NCBI RefSeq assembly: GCF_000702825.1
Contig: NZ_JNKF01000013.1
Location: 304,947 to 368,946, forward strand
DNA: 64,000 bases
Origin: Prevotella sp. P6B1
GTDB taxonomy: Bacteria; Bacteroidota; Bacteroidia; Bacteroidales; Bacteroidaceae
Direction: 5' to 3'
How positions within the stretch are numbered: the first letter of the stretch is position 1; every line of letters starts with the position of its first letter. Position numbers and translations under genes: made by a program. The notes beneath the pieces are model-generated. The model did no database searches. It was given only the letters and a program-made list of their open reading frames with translations, and was not told the origin of the DNA. This document shows positions 1 through 8,149 of the stretch, one piece after another.

Positions 1-564
1 TGAAGAGCATCCACTCTTTTTAAGAACATAATCAAAATATGCTTTAGGGCTGAATCCAAGTTCTTCAAGCACATTTTTAATCTTGGTTTGTTCTAATATA
101 CTCCAACCGAGATCTTCGTCGGTAGTAAATCCCCACTCTGGAGCTCGGGAACCTACGATTGAGTAATATGCATATAATACCCACGTTTTACTATTATCCC
201 TGGTTGAAGGATAACGCTTCACATAATCCTTTATTAACTGTGAAATAGCAGTTCTTAAAGTATTCGACTGAGTTTCTCGCCAAACTCGCATCATATACTC
301 TGCAACATCATCATTGCCTTGTGATGCTGCCAGTTTAGCATACTTAATTCCTTGCACTTCACTCTTGTTCACACCTTTTCCTTCAAAAAACAAGATGGAT
401 GCCCAAAATTGTGCTGTAGCATTTCCTCTATCTGCTAAAGGACGTAGCTGTTTAGCTGCTTCTGTATACCTTCCCTGCTTAAGTAAAGACTCTATACTAC
501 TCAAAGACTGAGCGTAAATTGTAGTACAGTACGCCAATAATAGCAAAGTAATTATTTTCTTCAT
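1..564 (-). CDS. Secreted Sel1-repeat protein, C-terminus outside window
   Basis: This partial gene reads leftward off the window edge; 188 codons are visible without a stop. It starts at the ATG complementary to 562-564 and opens with a hydrophobic signal peptide ending near YAQS. The next ~60 residues (from LLKQGRYTEAAKQLRPLAD through LFFEGKGV) closely match the same part of the following gene, so the two are tandem paralogs. Alternating A/G-rich helical pairs with LFFEGKGV fit Sel1-like (TPR-type) repeats, known as protein-interaction scaffolds. Function is unknown; likely periplasmic. The 13-bp gap to the upstream gene suggests co-transcription. Confidence 0.85.
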   Translation of the reverse strand, partial: MKKIITLLLLAYCTTIYAQSLSSIESLLKQGRYTEAAKQLRPLADRGNATAQFWASILFFEGKGVNKSEVQGIKYAKLAASQGNDDVAEYMMRVWRETQSNTLRTAISQLIKDYVKRYPSTRDNSKTWVLYAYYSIVGSRAPEWGFTTDEDLGWSILEQTKIKNVLEELGFSPKAYFDYVLKKSGCSS

Positions 565-577
565 TGCAAACCAGTTG

Positions 578-1813
578 TTAATAGGTTATATTATAAAATT
601 TCCAAGAGCCATTCTCTATTAGGTTAAAGCCATCGGAACCATTAGATGGTATCTGAGGAAATGATATTGTGAACTCGTATGAACCATTTCCATTTACCAT
701 TATTCCAGAGGGGGGCACACTATTTCCCGTCATCCTATAAGTTCTACCATTATATTCAACATGAGTATTGGGATTTATTGTCAGACGACGTGCGCCATTT
801 GTATTATTACGATATTTCAACGTAATAGTAGTATATGACTTACCAACATCAATTTTAGTCAATATAACATCTGTAGCACTAGTTCGATATTTATTAACTT
901 TGTAAAAGCCTGTCTTGGCCGACGAATTAATGCCAGAGCTATAAGCCCTGCTAGAATTATTATTTGTTGAGCTACTCTGAATCATTCTATTTATACTTTT
1001 TTCAGCACGCTCAAATATTTCTTTGGCTAAACAAGAACCTTGCCCCATAGCTAATTGTGCCAATGCATAAGCTCTTTGAGGATTGTTTTCATTCAGATAA
1101 ATTTCGGCCAACTTAGCTTTTGCCCAAGCATGACCATTATCAGCTTCTTCAGCCCAATCTGTTTTAGTTTTGCATTTCTCTTCACTAATAAACTTTTCTA
1201 GTTCGTAGTATTTTGTTTTATAGTAATTACAATAAAGATAATCTGCATAGTCAAACATATCGGAGACTCCATCTTGTTCTGCTTTGTAGTTCCAATACCT
1301 TTCGCCAAATCCGGCCATATTCTTCATATTCCACTCATAATCATTATTCTTCTCAAACAATTCCCATCCTAGCTCTTCGTTCTTCGTAGTCCCCTTTCCC
1401 TCTAGGTAACAATTAAACAAACGGAAGCCAGTAAAAATAGCCACTTTCAAATCAGGAAATCGGTCAGTATAGCTCTTTAATACAGAAAAAGCTTTAATAT
1501 TATTATTGGCAGAACTGTAATAATCATATAAAGCACATACCCCCATCTCATATCCCTGATTTGCAGATAACGTAGCATATTTTATACCTTGGTTCACATT
1601 CTTGGCAACACCCTTCCCCTCAAAAAACAGTTTTGCTGCCATATATTGTGCCTCAGCATTGCCTCCATCAGCAAGTGGCCTTAACTGTTTAGCAGCCTCA
1701 AGGTATTTACCCTCTTTTATGAGGGATTTCGCATAATTTACAGACTGGGCGCTGCCCATAAGGGGCAGTGCTGTCAACATGAATACTGTGAAGGACTTAA
1801 TTAATGCTTTCAT
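578..1813 (-). CDS. Secreted Sel1/TPR-repeat protein with C-terminal beta domain
   Basis: The 411-residue protein has an N-terminal signal peptide (hydrophobic stretch ending ...MGSAQS, about residues 1-24). Sel1-like repeats follow (AAKQLRPLADGGNAEAQYMAAKLFFEGKGV and later AEEADNGHAWAKAKLAEIYL, AYALAQLAMGQGS), giving a helical scaffold to about residue 275. A Ser/Asn-rich linker (about 280-300) leads to a C-terminal ~110-residue region rich in alternating polar/hydrophobic strands, likely a beta sandwich. Its N-terminal half is paralogous to the partial gene just downstream. A scaffold or envelope role is inferred; no enzyme motif is visible. It lies 21 bp downstream of a lipoprotein gene on the same strand. 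Confidence 0.85.
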   Translation of the reverse strand: MKALIKSFTVFMLTALPLMGSAQSVNYAKSLIKEGKYLEAAKQLRPLADGGNAEAQYMAAKLFFEGKGVAKNVNQGIKYATLSANQGYEMGVCALYDYYSSANNNIKAFSVLKSYTDRFPDLKVAIFTGFRLFNCYLEGKGTTKNEELGWELFEKNNDYEWNMKNMAGFGERYWNYKAEQDGVSDMFDYADYLYCNYYKTKYYELEKFISEEKCKTKTDWAEEADNGHAWAKAKLAEIYLNENNPQRAYALAQLAMGQGSCLAKEIFERAEKSINRMIQSSSTNNNSSRAYSSGINSSAKTGFYKVNKYRTSATDVILTKIDVGKSYTTITLKYRNNTNGARRLTINPNTHVEYNGRTYRMTGNSVPPSGIMVNGNGSYEFTISFPQIPSNGSDGFNLIENGSWKFYNITY

Positions 1814-1834
1814 AAGAATCTAGGTTTTTAATTC

Positions 1835-2431
1835 TTACATATTCTGATATTCGCCTGTTTCAACAGGGATGTTCACAAAATCTATACGATTGTATACCAG
1901 AGTGATTCCCTTTGTTGTGCCCAAAGAGACTTTGCAAGTATACGAGAACTGAGCAGCATTTATATCAAAGTTCTTAATGGTGAAGCTGCCTTTAATTGCC
2001 TGATTAGGCATGAACTTAACTCGCTTGGCATATCCATAACTTGAGAAAGATTCTCCGTTGATGGTCGAAACGACATCAGCATTATTGCCGAATTTACCAC
2101 TATACGAATTTCCTAAATCATCGTGAGCAGCAATATCTGGCATCTCAAACAGCAATTCAACTTCCTGATTAAATCCAGTGTTGGTCAAAACATAATCTAC
2201 CTGTAGGGCAGAACCATTACGCTGGATGTTAAGCAGACGGAATGTCATACGATAATCAAAGAACTTGATGTATGACTGAGGATACTCCTGCCAAGGACGT
2301 ACATACAATTGCTCTTCACTGTATTTTGGGCCTTCGTCTTTTTCCTCTTTTGAACAAGAGGACATTAAAGTTACACAAACTAATCCTACAAAACAAATTA
2401 AAATCATCGAACGACTAATTACTCTTTTCAT
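1835..2431 (-). CDS. Lipoprotein of unknown function
   Basis: The 198-residue protein has a classic lipoprotein signal: charged MKRVISR, a hydrophobic core, and lipobox LMSSC at about residues 22-26, followed by SKEEKDEG. The mature part looks beta-rich (alternating hydrophobic residues, DYVLTNTGFNQEVELLFEMPD) and could be an immunoglobulin-like fold, but I recognise no family. It is the first gene of a leftward trio with the two Sel1-repeat proteins, so the three may form one envelope-associated set. The candidate structured RNA at 2509-2783 lies just upstream on the same strand and could be its leader or an independent transcript. Confidence 0.8.
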   Translation of the reverse strand: MKRVISRSMILICFVGLVCVTLMSSCSKEEKDEGPKYSEEQLYVRPWQEYPQSYIKFFDYRMTFRLLNIQRNGSALQVDYVLTNTGFNQEVELLFEMPDIAAHDDLGNSYSGKFGNNADVVSTINGESFSSYGYAKRVKFMPNQAIKGSFTIKNFDINAAQFSYTCKVSLGTTKGITLVYNRIDFVNIPVETGEYQNM

Positions 2432-2508
2432 CTCATTATAGTTTTTATATCCTGCTATTGCCCTATCACAAGACGTTTTTAAATAGCTATTGGTAACCCA
2501 TAGAGACG

Positions 2509-2783
2509 AAAAAAGCGGGGCAACTACCTGTTACTCGTCCCGCAAACCTAGGCTCTAGCATTGCCATTCACAGTAGAACGAGCAACTCTAGAAGCCCACG
2601 CTGATGTATATAGCCTCCCCTAGCCCCATCAGGGGCGTGGGCTGCTTATAAACACCCTAATAGGCATCTATCGCTGCTTTGCTCTTTGACTGTGATTTTG
2701 AATTTGCTAGATTCGGTCTGCCAAAGACAAAGCGTCAGATAAACGCTTTTTCATCAATATGTCTCTCCAATTGCATGGAGTTC
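2509..2783 (-). ncRNA. Candidate structured non-coding RNA with 3' pseudoknot/terminator
   Basis: The stretch has no supportable ORF but has a consensus promoter just upstream (2789-2819, minus) and ends in a GCGGG/CCCGC stem (2539-2543 with 2515-2519) followed by six T on the minus strand (2509-2514). The loop of that stem contains ACGAGTAA (2531-2538), which can pair with TTGCTCGT (2578-2585), giving an H-type pseudoknot with no gap between the two helices. Further stems: GCCCACG/CGTGGGC around 2598-2642, AAAGCG/CGCTTT around 2728-2748, and CTCC/GGAG near 2765-2780. It does not carry the conserved sequences I know for RNase P RNA or tmRNA. A long 5' leader for the lipoprotein is the alternative. 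Confidence 0.6.
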
Positions 2784-2788
2784 GGCTA

Positions 2789-2819
2789 CAAAAATAAGCA
2801 TATTTTACGAAATCACCAA
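2789..2819 (-). promoter_or_regulatory. Consensus promoter for the candidate ncRNA
   Basis: On the minus strand TTG (2819-2817) is separated by exactly 20 nt from TATTTTTG (2796-2789), a full match to the Bacteroidota TTG-N19-21-TAnnTTTG pattern. A start about six bases further on falls near 2783. Confidence 0.75.
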
Positions 2820-2869
2820 ATGTTTTAAAAGAAAAATGTGATTAAAAACAAAAAAATCAATTCGACTTT

Positions 2870-2900
2870 TTGCGAATTTCAAATATTTGTATTATCTTTG
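2870..2900 (+). promoter_or_regulatory. Promoter of higBA
   Basis: TTG at 2870-2872, 20-nt spacer, TATCTTTG at 2893-2900. The -7 box lies inside the longest open frame, so it decides the start codon of the toxin: the first ATG after it is at 2921. Confidence 0.8.
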
Positions 2901-2920
2901 CACCCAAAATAGTAACCGTA

Positions 2921-3238
2921 ATGGTAGTAACATTCAACGAGGAATATCTGGAGAAGCTCTATACTATGGGTGAGACTGGGGTTAAAAAACTCCGGTTTCA
3001 GCCACAGATAGTAAGAGGATATCAGAAGGGAATAAAATATCTGATACAGGCTAAGCGGAAAGAGGATTTGTTTCCCTTTAAGTCTCTTCATTTCGAAGCC
3101 TTGCATGGCGATAAAGAGGGGCGTTTCTCAATCAAGGCAAACGATCAGTATCGAATAGAATTCACACTGGAGGAAACTGACGATGAGCCCGTAGTAACGA
3201 TATGTAATATAATGGAATTGTCAAATCACTATAAATAA
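2921..3238 (+). CDS. higB: HigB/RelE-type toxin
   Basis: From the ATG at 2921 the protein has 105 residues, typical for HigB mRNA interferases of the RelE/ParE fold. It shows the family pattern of a basic middle (RFQPQIVRGYQKGIKYLIQA), the strand motif HFEALHGDKEGRFSIKAN and the terminal DQYRIEF...VTICNIMELSNHYK. The frame stays open upstream to 2870, but that would include the promoter. The antitoxin gene begins 8 bp after the stop, the HigBA order with toxin first. Known members cleave translated mRNA at the ribosome. The catalytic residues were not verified here. Confidence 0.88.
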   Translation: MVVTFNEEYLEKLYTMGETGVKKLRFQPQIVRGYQKGIKYLIQAKRKEDLFPFKSLHFEALHGDKEGRFSIKANDQYRIEFTLEETDDEPVVTICNIMELSNHYK

Positions 3239-3245
3239 ATAAGGC

Positions 3246-3587
3246 ATGGCTAAGAATAGTTTTTCAGCAGAAAAGATTGCTAACAACATGGCTTCATCGA
3301 TGTTGATTCATCCTGGTGAGATGATTAAGGATGAGATTGTGGCGCGTGGCCTTACTCAGAAAGATTTGGCCCAACAGATGGGTGTATCATATACTGTGTT
3401 TAACGAGATTCTTAATGGCAAGCGTCCTGTTACTACTGAGTATGCCCTATTATTAGAAGCTGCTCTTGGTACTGATGCCAACATCTGGCTTGGTCTGCAG
3501 GCGGAATACAACATGCAGAAGATGAAGCAGGACAAATCGTTCATGTCGCGTCTAGAGAAAATTCGTAAGATAGCAGCAATATTCTAG
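3246..3587 (+). CDS. higA: HigA-type XRE antitoxin
   Basis: This 113-residue protein has the HigA hallmark HPGEMIKDEIVARGLTQKDL followed by a Cro/C1-type helix-turn-helix (QKDLAQQMGVSYTVFNEILNGKRPVTTEYALLL, about residues 36-70). HigA neutralises HigB and represses its own operon by binding near the promoter, here 2870-2900. It is 8 bp downstream of higB and clearly co-transcribed. The protein ends 22 bp before the left copy of the 24-bp inverted repeat that bounds the next gene block, so the pair could belong to or stabilise that block (inference). Confidence 0.9.
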   Translation: MAKNSFSAEKIANNMASSMLIHPGEMIKDEIVARGLTQKDLAQQMGVSYTVFNEILNGKRPVTTEYALLLEAALGTDANIWLGLQAEYNMQKMKQDKSFMSRLEKIRKIAAIF

Positions 3588-3608
3588 CTTGCACCCCTGC
3601 CTCTAAAT

Positions 3609-3632
3609 AACTGGGATACTGGGATTTGGGAT
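3609..3632 (+). repeat. Left copy of perfect 24-bp inverted repeat
   Basis: Begins AACTGGGATACTGGGATTTG; its exact reverse complement is at 8150-8173. Contains CTGGGAtA-type sub-repeats also found at 3939 and 4057. Confidence 0.8.
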
Positions 3633-3938
3633 GAGGTGATTGTAAACGGATGTTAAAATCAATGTCTTCAGATTTGGTTAGATTTGGTATAATCTGTGCT
3701 TTTATGGATGAGTTTGGTAAGTTTTGAACTGATTTGGCTACGATTTTGGGGCGATTTTGGGGTGGTGAGAAATTGGGCGATGATGGCAGAATGTGGTAAA
3801 AATGGGCGATTTTGTAAAGAAAAGAGAGCCGTAACTTCCTCGTGGGAAAGAATATTTTTCCTCACCTGAAAGATTACGGTAATCCACCTGAAAGTGACGT
3901 ACTATCTATTCGAGTGTTTACGCATAAAAATCGTCACA

Positions 3939-3958
3939 TATCCCAGTATCCCAGTTTT
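3939..3958 (+). repeat. Internal inverted repeat, left arm
   Basis: TATCCCAGTATCCCAGTTTT; pairs with 4057-4076 with one mismatch and shares its CCCAGTATCCCAGT core with the outer repeats. Confidence 0.75.
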
Positions 3959-4056
3959 CCAAACGCACCTTGCCTCTTAGAAATACACATATCTTTATAT
4001 AAATATACATATATTAACATTTATAAAAGGTTTATAAGGGGTCAGGTAGCTGAAAA

Positions 4057-4076
4057 AAAACTGGGACACTGGGATA
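4057..4076 (+). repeat. Internal inverted repeat, right arm
   Basis: AAAACTGGGACACTGGGATA, followed by a third CTGGGA unit. Reverse complement of 3939-3958 with one mismatch, ~100 bp apart around an AT-rich tract. Confidence 0.75.
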
Positions 4077-4235
4077 CTGGGACAGACGACATCTCAGCCC
4101 GAACTCGACGCGAAGACAAATTTCTCACGCGCAAGAATAAAAATAAATTCTCATCTTGTTGGCTAAATCGAAATTTTGCACTATCTCTGAGCTTCGCTCG
4201 AAGATAGGCTGCATCTCAGAAAAACTCAAATAAAT

Positions 4236-4266
4236 TTGGTTTTTCGTTCGATTTGCACTATCTTTG
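4236..4266 (+). promoter_or_regulatory. Promoter of the three-gene block
   Basis: TTG at 4236-4238, 20-nt spacer, TATCTTTG at 4259-4266; the start codon follows 25 bp later at 4292. Confidence 0.8.
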
Positions 4267-4291
4267 CACCCAGAAAATAAGAAACTAAAAA

Positions 4292-4948
4292 ATGATACAA
4301 ACTCATCTGATGAAACTGGATCAACCGTATCCAGTACTTAATATGAAAGGTGTATTGGCGCGCCACGTGGCTACGCTGATTGAGATACACACCGTAGTAG
4401 ACCGCAAAACGGGCGAGGAAACCATCAAAACCATAAGTCACCCTGTGGTGGATTATGGCGAAAACAACTATGCCGGCGTGGTGTATGAGAAATTAGAACT
4501 CGAAGACTGCGAGATATTGACCTCGCCACTGTCAATGCACGAGCTGCATTCAATCATCCACAATAATCTGAGCATGTTCAACCATAAGATATTCAATGAG
4601 CGCCCAGAATTTATCATTTGGCGTTTGCACCATCTTGGGCTTACCATCGATTGGCCTAAGAAGAAAGATGCCGACGGACTTGATACCGACGAAGATGAAG
4701 ATCACATCGTAGTTCCAATATCGATGGGAAAGGCAGAAAGTGGCTGGTGGGCCGAGAGCAGTGCGCTATCGTTTTGTTTCGATGCCAGAGAAATGGAGAG
4801 CGATAAGGCATTGCTAAATTATATCCGCGAGATGCGTAGTGAGTATTACCAAGCGTTTAAGGATCGCAAATTCGATATCACCTTCCAAAATAGACAGCCC
4901 GAGGTTAAGTATCTGATAGATGAGCTAAACAACAATCCTCATCTCTAG
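4292..4948 (+). CDS. Hypothetical protein, first gene of the repeat-bounded block
   Basis: A 218-residue soluble protein that I do not recognise. It has no signal peptide or membrane segment. Notable parts are an acidic run (KKKDADGLDTDEDEDH, about residues 126-142) and tryptophans in WRLHHLGLTIDW and ESGWWAESS. It follows a consensus promoter by 25 bp and precedes another unknown gene and the primase-like gene on the same strand. Association with those genes is the only clue to function; an accessory replication or regulatory role would be a guess. Confidence 0.75.
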   Translation: MIQTHLMKLDQPYPVLNMKGVLARHVATLIEIHTVVDRKTGEETIKTISHPVVDYGENNYAGVVYEKLELEDCEILTSPLSMHELHSIIHNNLSMFNHKIFNERPEFIIWRLHHLGLTIDWPKKKDADGLDTDEDEDHIVVPISMGKAESGWWAESSALSFCFDAREMESDKALLNYIREMRSEYYQAFKDRKFDITFQNRQPEVKYLIDELNNNPHL

Positions 4949-4986
4949 TACATAATTATAGGTACGAGCGCGCGCGAAGGATAACG

Positions 4987-5676
4987 ATGAATAGCCAGAT
5001 AGACTTGCAATATCTGGTGGGTTACTGTAAGCAGTTGCCCACGTTTAGAGATGCACTCCCAATCATGATGTGTATAAAGGATTGGGGGATAGAGCATCAT
5101 GCGCTCGATGCAGCAAAGCAAGCCGAATGGGAAGTTAGAGAGCATTTCAAATTAATGAACCCACAGCCCGATAACGACTTGCAGCAACAGAAGAAGCTGC
5201 CGCTTACTATTATAGAAACACCAGAAACACCTGAGTTCAAGTTCTTCCACCAAGTGACCGATGCCGACGCTACAGAATTCAAGGAGGTGCTGCGCGAGTG
5301 CATAGCCAAGATTAACACTAACGGCAAGAAGGAGTGGTTCTGCATCTACGCTGCCTGGCGATACTACCAGAAGGAACACGAAAAGACAGGCGGATTCGTG
5401 GATATGTTTACGGATATCGACGCACTGTTCCCTGGATTGCTGAAGAATGTGCGCAACGACCTGCCTGGCAACCGCCGACTGAAACCTTACTGCGACATGC
5501 TATCCTACGAATACAAGCTATGGGCTGTGGCCGATGGCAAACTGCCACCTATGCAGGTTTGGGCACACGAAGAGTGGATCCGACAATACAAAAACACATG
5601 GAAAACCATCCAGCACATGCAGGCCTTGGTGAGGGATTTTTACAGGGCTTTTGCAGCACTTTTAAGCAACAGATAA
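4987..5676 (+). CDS. Hypothetical protein, second gene of the repeat-bounded block
   Basis: A 229-residue soluble protein without recognised domains. It is tryptophan- and aromatic-rich in its C-terminal half (WFCIYAAWRYYQKEH, WAVADGKLPPMQVWAHEEW) and looks mainly helical. It starts 38 bp after the preceding unknown gene and is followed by 164 bp containing four ATTCGGC repeats and a promoter -7 box. The constant partnership with a BT4734-like gene suggests a shared function, but nothing in the sequence shows which. Confidence 0.72.
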   Translation: MNSQIDLQYLVGYCKQLPTFRDALPIMMCIKDWGIEHHALDAAKQAEWEVREHFKLMNPQPDNDLQQQKKLPLTIIETPETPEFKFFHQVTDADATEFKEVLRECIAKINTNGKKEWFCIYAAWRYYQKEHEKTGGFVDMFTDIDALFPGLLKNVRNDLPGNRRLKPYCDMLSYEYKLWAVADGKLPPMQVWAHEEWIRQYKNTWKTIQHMQALVRDFYRAFAALLSNR

Positions 5677-5684
5677 TCTTTTTC

Positions 5685-5745
5685 ATTCGGCAGGAATTCT
5701 AAATCCATTCGGCTCATTCGGCTACTTTTCAGCTCCTTATTCGGC
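5685..5745 (+). repeat. Four ATTCGGC direct repeats (iteron-like)
   Basis: ATTCGGC occurs at 5685, 5707, 5716 and 5739, spacings 22, 9 and 23 bp, immediately upstream of the primase-like gene. Could be replication iterons or an operator; neither is shown. Confidence 0.55.
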
Positions 5746-5804
5746 TGGCCCAGAAAGGCCTCTGAATAGGGCGAAAAAACCCGTCCTCCTACCTATTTTA
5801 TTTG

Positions 5805-5812
5805 TAACTTTG
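5805..5812 (+). promoter_or_regulatory. Putative -7 box upstream of the primase-like gene
   Basis: TAACTTTG, 28 bp before the start codon. No good TTG element is found at the expected distance, so it may need an activator. Confidence 0.45.
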
Positions 5813-5840
5813 TGCTCAGAAACATTAATTTTTTAAGCGT

Positions 5841-8144
5841 ATGAGCAGATTAGGATTTGGAAAGAACAACTTCAGCAAGGTAGTGCCTTGCACAGTTGAA
5901 CTGTTGAACTCAGCCATTGATTCAGCAGAAGTAATGAACGTGTGCGGACAGATTGCCCGCAAGCTGGAGGCAGTGAAAGCTGGCCAGGCTACCCGCACCG
6001 AGTTTGACGACTACAAGACGGCGATGAAGAAGCACCTGCCTGTGCTGACTCCTCACGCCATCTTTAAGAACGGTGAACGCAAGAATGCCGAAGCCATTCC
6101 CTCTGGACTCTCGATGTACGACATCGACCACATTGAGAATCCCCGTGGTTACTATCACACAATGATAGAGGACCGGATAAGCGAACTGGGCATCAACATG
6201 GCCCATGTGACACCCTCGACCGAAGGGCTGCGACTGATATTCGAGATGCCTGCCGGCATGACGCTGGCACAGGCACAGAAGTGGATGTCGGAGCAGTTGG
6301 GCGACGAGAACTACGACGGCTCGGTGAAGGACTATGCCCGCTGCTCGTATCTCGTACCTCGCGCGTACATATTATATTTAGATGAGGAGGAGCTGCTGAA
6401 GGAGCGAGAGGTGAAAGCCGAAGCTGTGAAAACGGGAGCACAGACCCCAAACGAGGCAATGCCCTCAGCAACCGCCACTGTGCTACTCCCCTCGCCTGCT
6501 ATCCTACAGGATTCGCCCGAACACCAGCGCAACCTGCGCATCTTCGACCTGGCAATGAAAGAGGCAGGCTTGAAGCCCGACGACATCGACGTGGTAGGCG
6601 TGCACAACTGGCACATTTCGCTTGTAGCCATACTAACCGTTGGCATTAGCCGCTTAATGAGTCAGCAGGCCATGATGGATGTACTGGCCACCCGCATGCC
6701 TAACTACTCGAAGGAGGCAGACTGCCAGCGACTGGTGGCCGACTTCTACGACAAGTACACCAAGGTTAACGCCCCCATGCCCATGAGCCTGCGCACCCTC
6801 TTCAAGCAGGCCCAGCAAGAGCAGAGCGCACCTAAGAAGCTGACGAGTCAACAGCTGGGATGCCTGCCCCCCGCAATGCCCGAAAAGATGCCTAAGCTCA
6901 TCAAGCTGCTGTGCAGCAAGGAGCCCGAGCATCTGCATCCAGCCATCGCCCTCAGCGCATTCCCTGCACTCGGCTCCCATCTCTACGATGTACACTTCCT
7001 CTATGCCGACAACACCTACCACGAGGCCACATTCATGCACCACACGATGGCCAAGACAGCCTCAGGTAAGTCGTGCGTGAGCCGTGTGTGCGACTGCATC
7101 ATGAGGGACATCCTGGAGCGCGATGAAATCAATCGCCAACGCGAACAGGACTACAAGGACGAATGCGCCAAGAAGGGCACCAACCAGCAGGCACCCGATC
7201 GCCCTGACGACCTGATAGTGCAGACCCTGCTGACGGATATCACCCCTGCCGCCTTGGCGCAGAAGGGCAAGGATGCCGATGGCCACTTCATCTACTCACA
7301 ACTCGATGAAATCGAGCTTTTCGACCAGCTGGATGCATCTAAGCAGAAGCGACGCCTGCGAAACATCATCCAGTGCGCCTTCGATAACGCCTGGTACGGC
7401 CAGGAGCGCGTAGGCGAGAAATCGGTGACAGCACGATTCCGCTTGCACTACAACTTCAACTCATCGAGCACCATCGTTCGTGCGCAGGATTTCTATGCTC
7501 CCTTCCTCGCCGATGGTTCATTCAACCGCATGTCGTTTGCTACCATCATGCCTATCGATGACGAAGCCATCCCCAAGCACGGATTCTACGACGCCCGATT
7601 CATGGCCAGACTCAAGGTGTATATCGACCGCTTGGTGGCAGCTCAGGGCAACTACGACCTGAAAAAGGCGCAGGACCTGATTCAGCGCATCCATCAGGAG
7701 TCCATCGACACTTATCGCCTCTCGGGCGACGAGGCCTACTTCGACACCAGCCACCGTGCTGTAGTGCTCGCCTGGTTGCGCGCCATGGTGCTCTACATAG
7801 CCGAAGGCAAGTGGAGCAAGGAAATCGAGGAGTTTGCCATGTGGTCGTTCAAGTACGACATGTGGGTGAAGATGACCTACTATGGCGACAGCATCCGCAA
7901 GCAGATGGCAGGCGAGAAGGTTAGTTCGCATCGCGGCCCTGGCAACCGTCTGCAGTATCTGCCCGACGAGTTCACATTCGACGATGCACAGCGGCTGTTG
8001 GAACGCTTAGGCAGCGAGAACACCAACCCCAGGAAGATGCTGTGGACAGGCGAGACTCGCAAGTTCATCGAACAGGATCCTCTGACGGGCATCTACCACA
8101 AAACCGCCTACTACTTCGAAGTCTATCCCAAGCCGGTAGCCTGA
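5841..8144 (+). CDS. BT4734-like primase-type domain plus DUF3987 P-loop protein
   Basis: This 767-residue protein has two parts. Residues about 45-190 match the BT4734-like/VirE_N family: LSMYDIDHI with a D-x-D pair, TPSTEGLRLIFEMP and DYARCSYLVP fit an archaeo-eukaryotic primase-like fold. Residues about 330-767 fit DUF3987 NTPases: a Walker A-like AKTASGKS near residue 401 and an acidic Walker B-like DEIELFDQLD near 489. The family is typical of Bacteroidales and often lies beside capsule loci; a replicative or plasmid/phage-derived function is plausible but not shown. Base composition is GC-richer than its two partner genes. The stop codon lies 6 bp before the right inverted repeat. Confidence 0.82.
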   Translation: MSRLGFGKNNFSKVVPCTVELLNSAIDSAEVMNVCGQIARKLEAVKAGQATRTEFDDYKTAMKKHLPVLTPHAIFKNGERKNAEAIPSGLSMYDIDHIENPRGYYHTMIEDRISELGINMAHVTPSTEGLRLIFEMPAGMTLAQAQKWMSEQLGDENYDGSVKDYARCSYLVPRAYILYLDEEELLKEREVKAEAVKTGAQTPNEAMPSATATVLLPSPAILQDSPEHQRNLRIFDLAMKEAGLKPDDIDVVGVHNWHISLVAILTVGISRLMSQQAMMDVLATRMPNYSKEADCQRLVADFYDKYTKVNAPMPMSLRTLFKQAQQEQSAPKKLTSQQLGCLPPAMPEKMPKLIKLLCSKEPEHLHPAIALSAFPALGSHLYDVHFLYADNTYHEATFMHHTMAKTASGKSCVSRVCDCIMRDILERDEINRQREQDYKDECAKKGTNQQAPDRPDDLIVQTLLTDITPAALAQKGKDADGHFIYSQLDEIELFDQLDASKQKRRLRNIIQCAFDNAWYGQERVGEKSVTARFRLHYNFNSSSTIVRAQDFYAPFLADGSFNRMSFATIMPIDDEAIPKHGFYDARFMARLKVYIDRLVAAQGNYDLKKAQDLIQRIHQESIDTYRLSGDEAYFDTSHRAVVLAWLRAMVLYIAEGKWSKEIEEFAMWSFKYDMWVKMTYYGDSIRKQMAGEKVSSHRGPGNRLQYLPDEFTFDDAQRLLERLGSENTNPRKMLWTGETRKFIEQDPLTGIYHKTAYYFEVYPKPVA

Positions 8145-8149
8145 GCAGT

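Larger units (their letters stand above)
3588..4291 (+). other. 704-bp gene-free region with inverted repeats and promoter
   Basis: No ORF here is convincing. It holds the outer repeat (3609-3632), an internal inverted pair (3939-3958, 4057-4076), two CACCTGAAAG direct repeats near 3865-3895 flanking the palindrome GATTAC-G-GTAATC, a very AT-rich tract (3985-4035), a hairpin CTATCT...AGATAG near 4182-4207, and the promoter at 4236-4266. Such density of repeats next to a primase-like gene would fit an origin or transposition site, which is inference. Confidence 0.6.

Noticed and set aside
3842..4207. 121-codon open frame in the repeat-rich region
   Set aside because: Runs through inverted repeats and an AT-rich tract with no promoter or protein-like composition.
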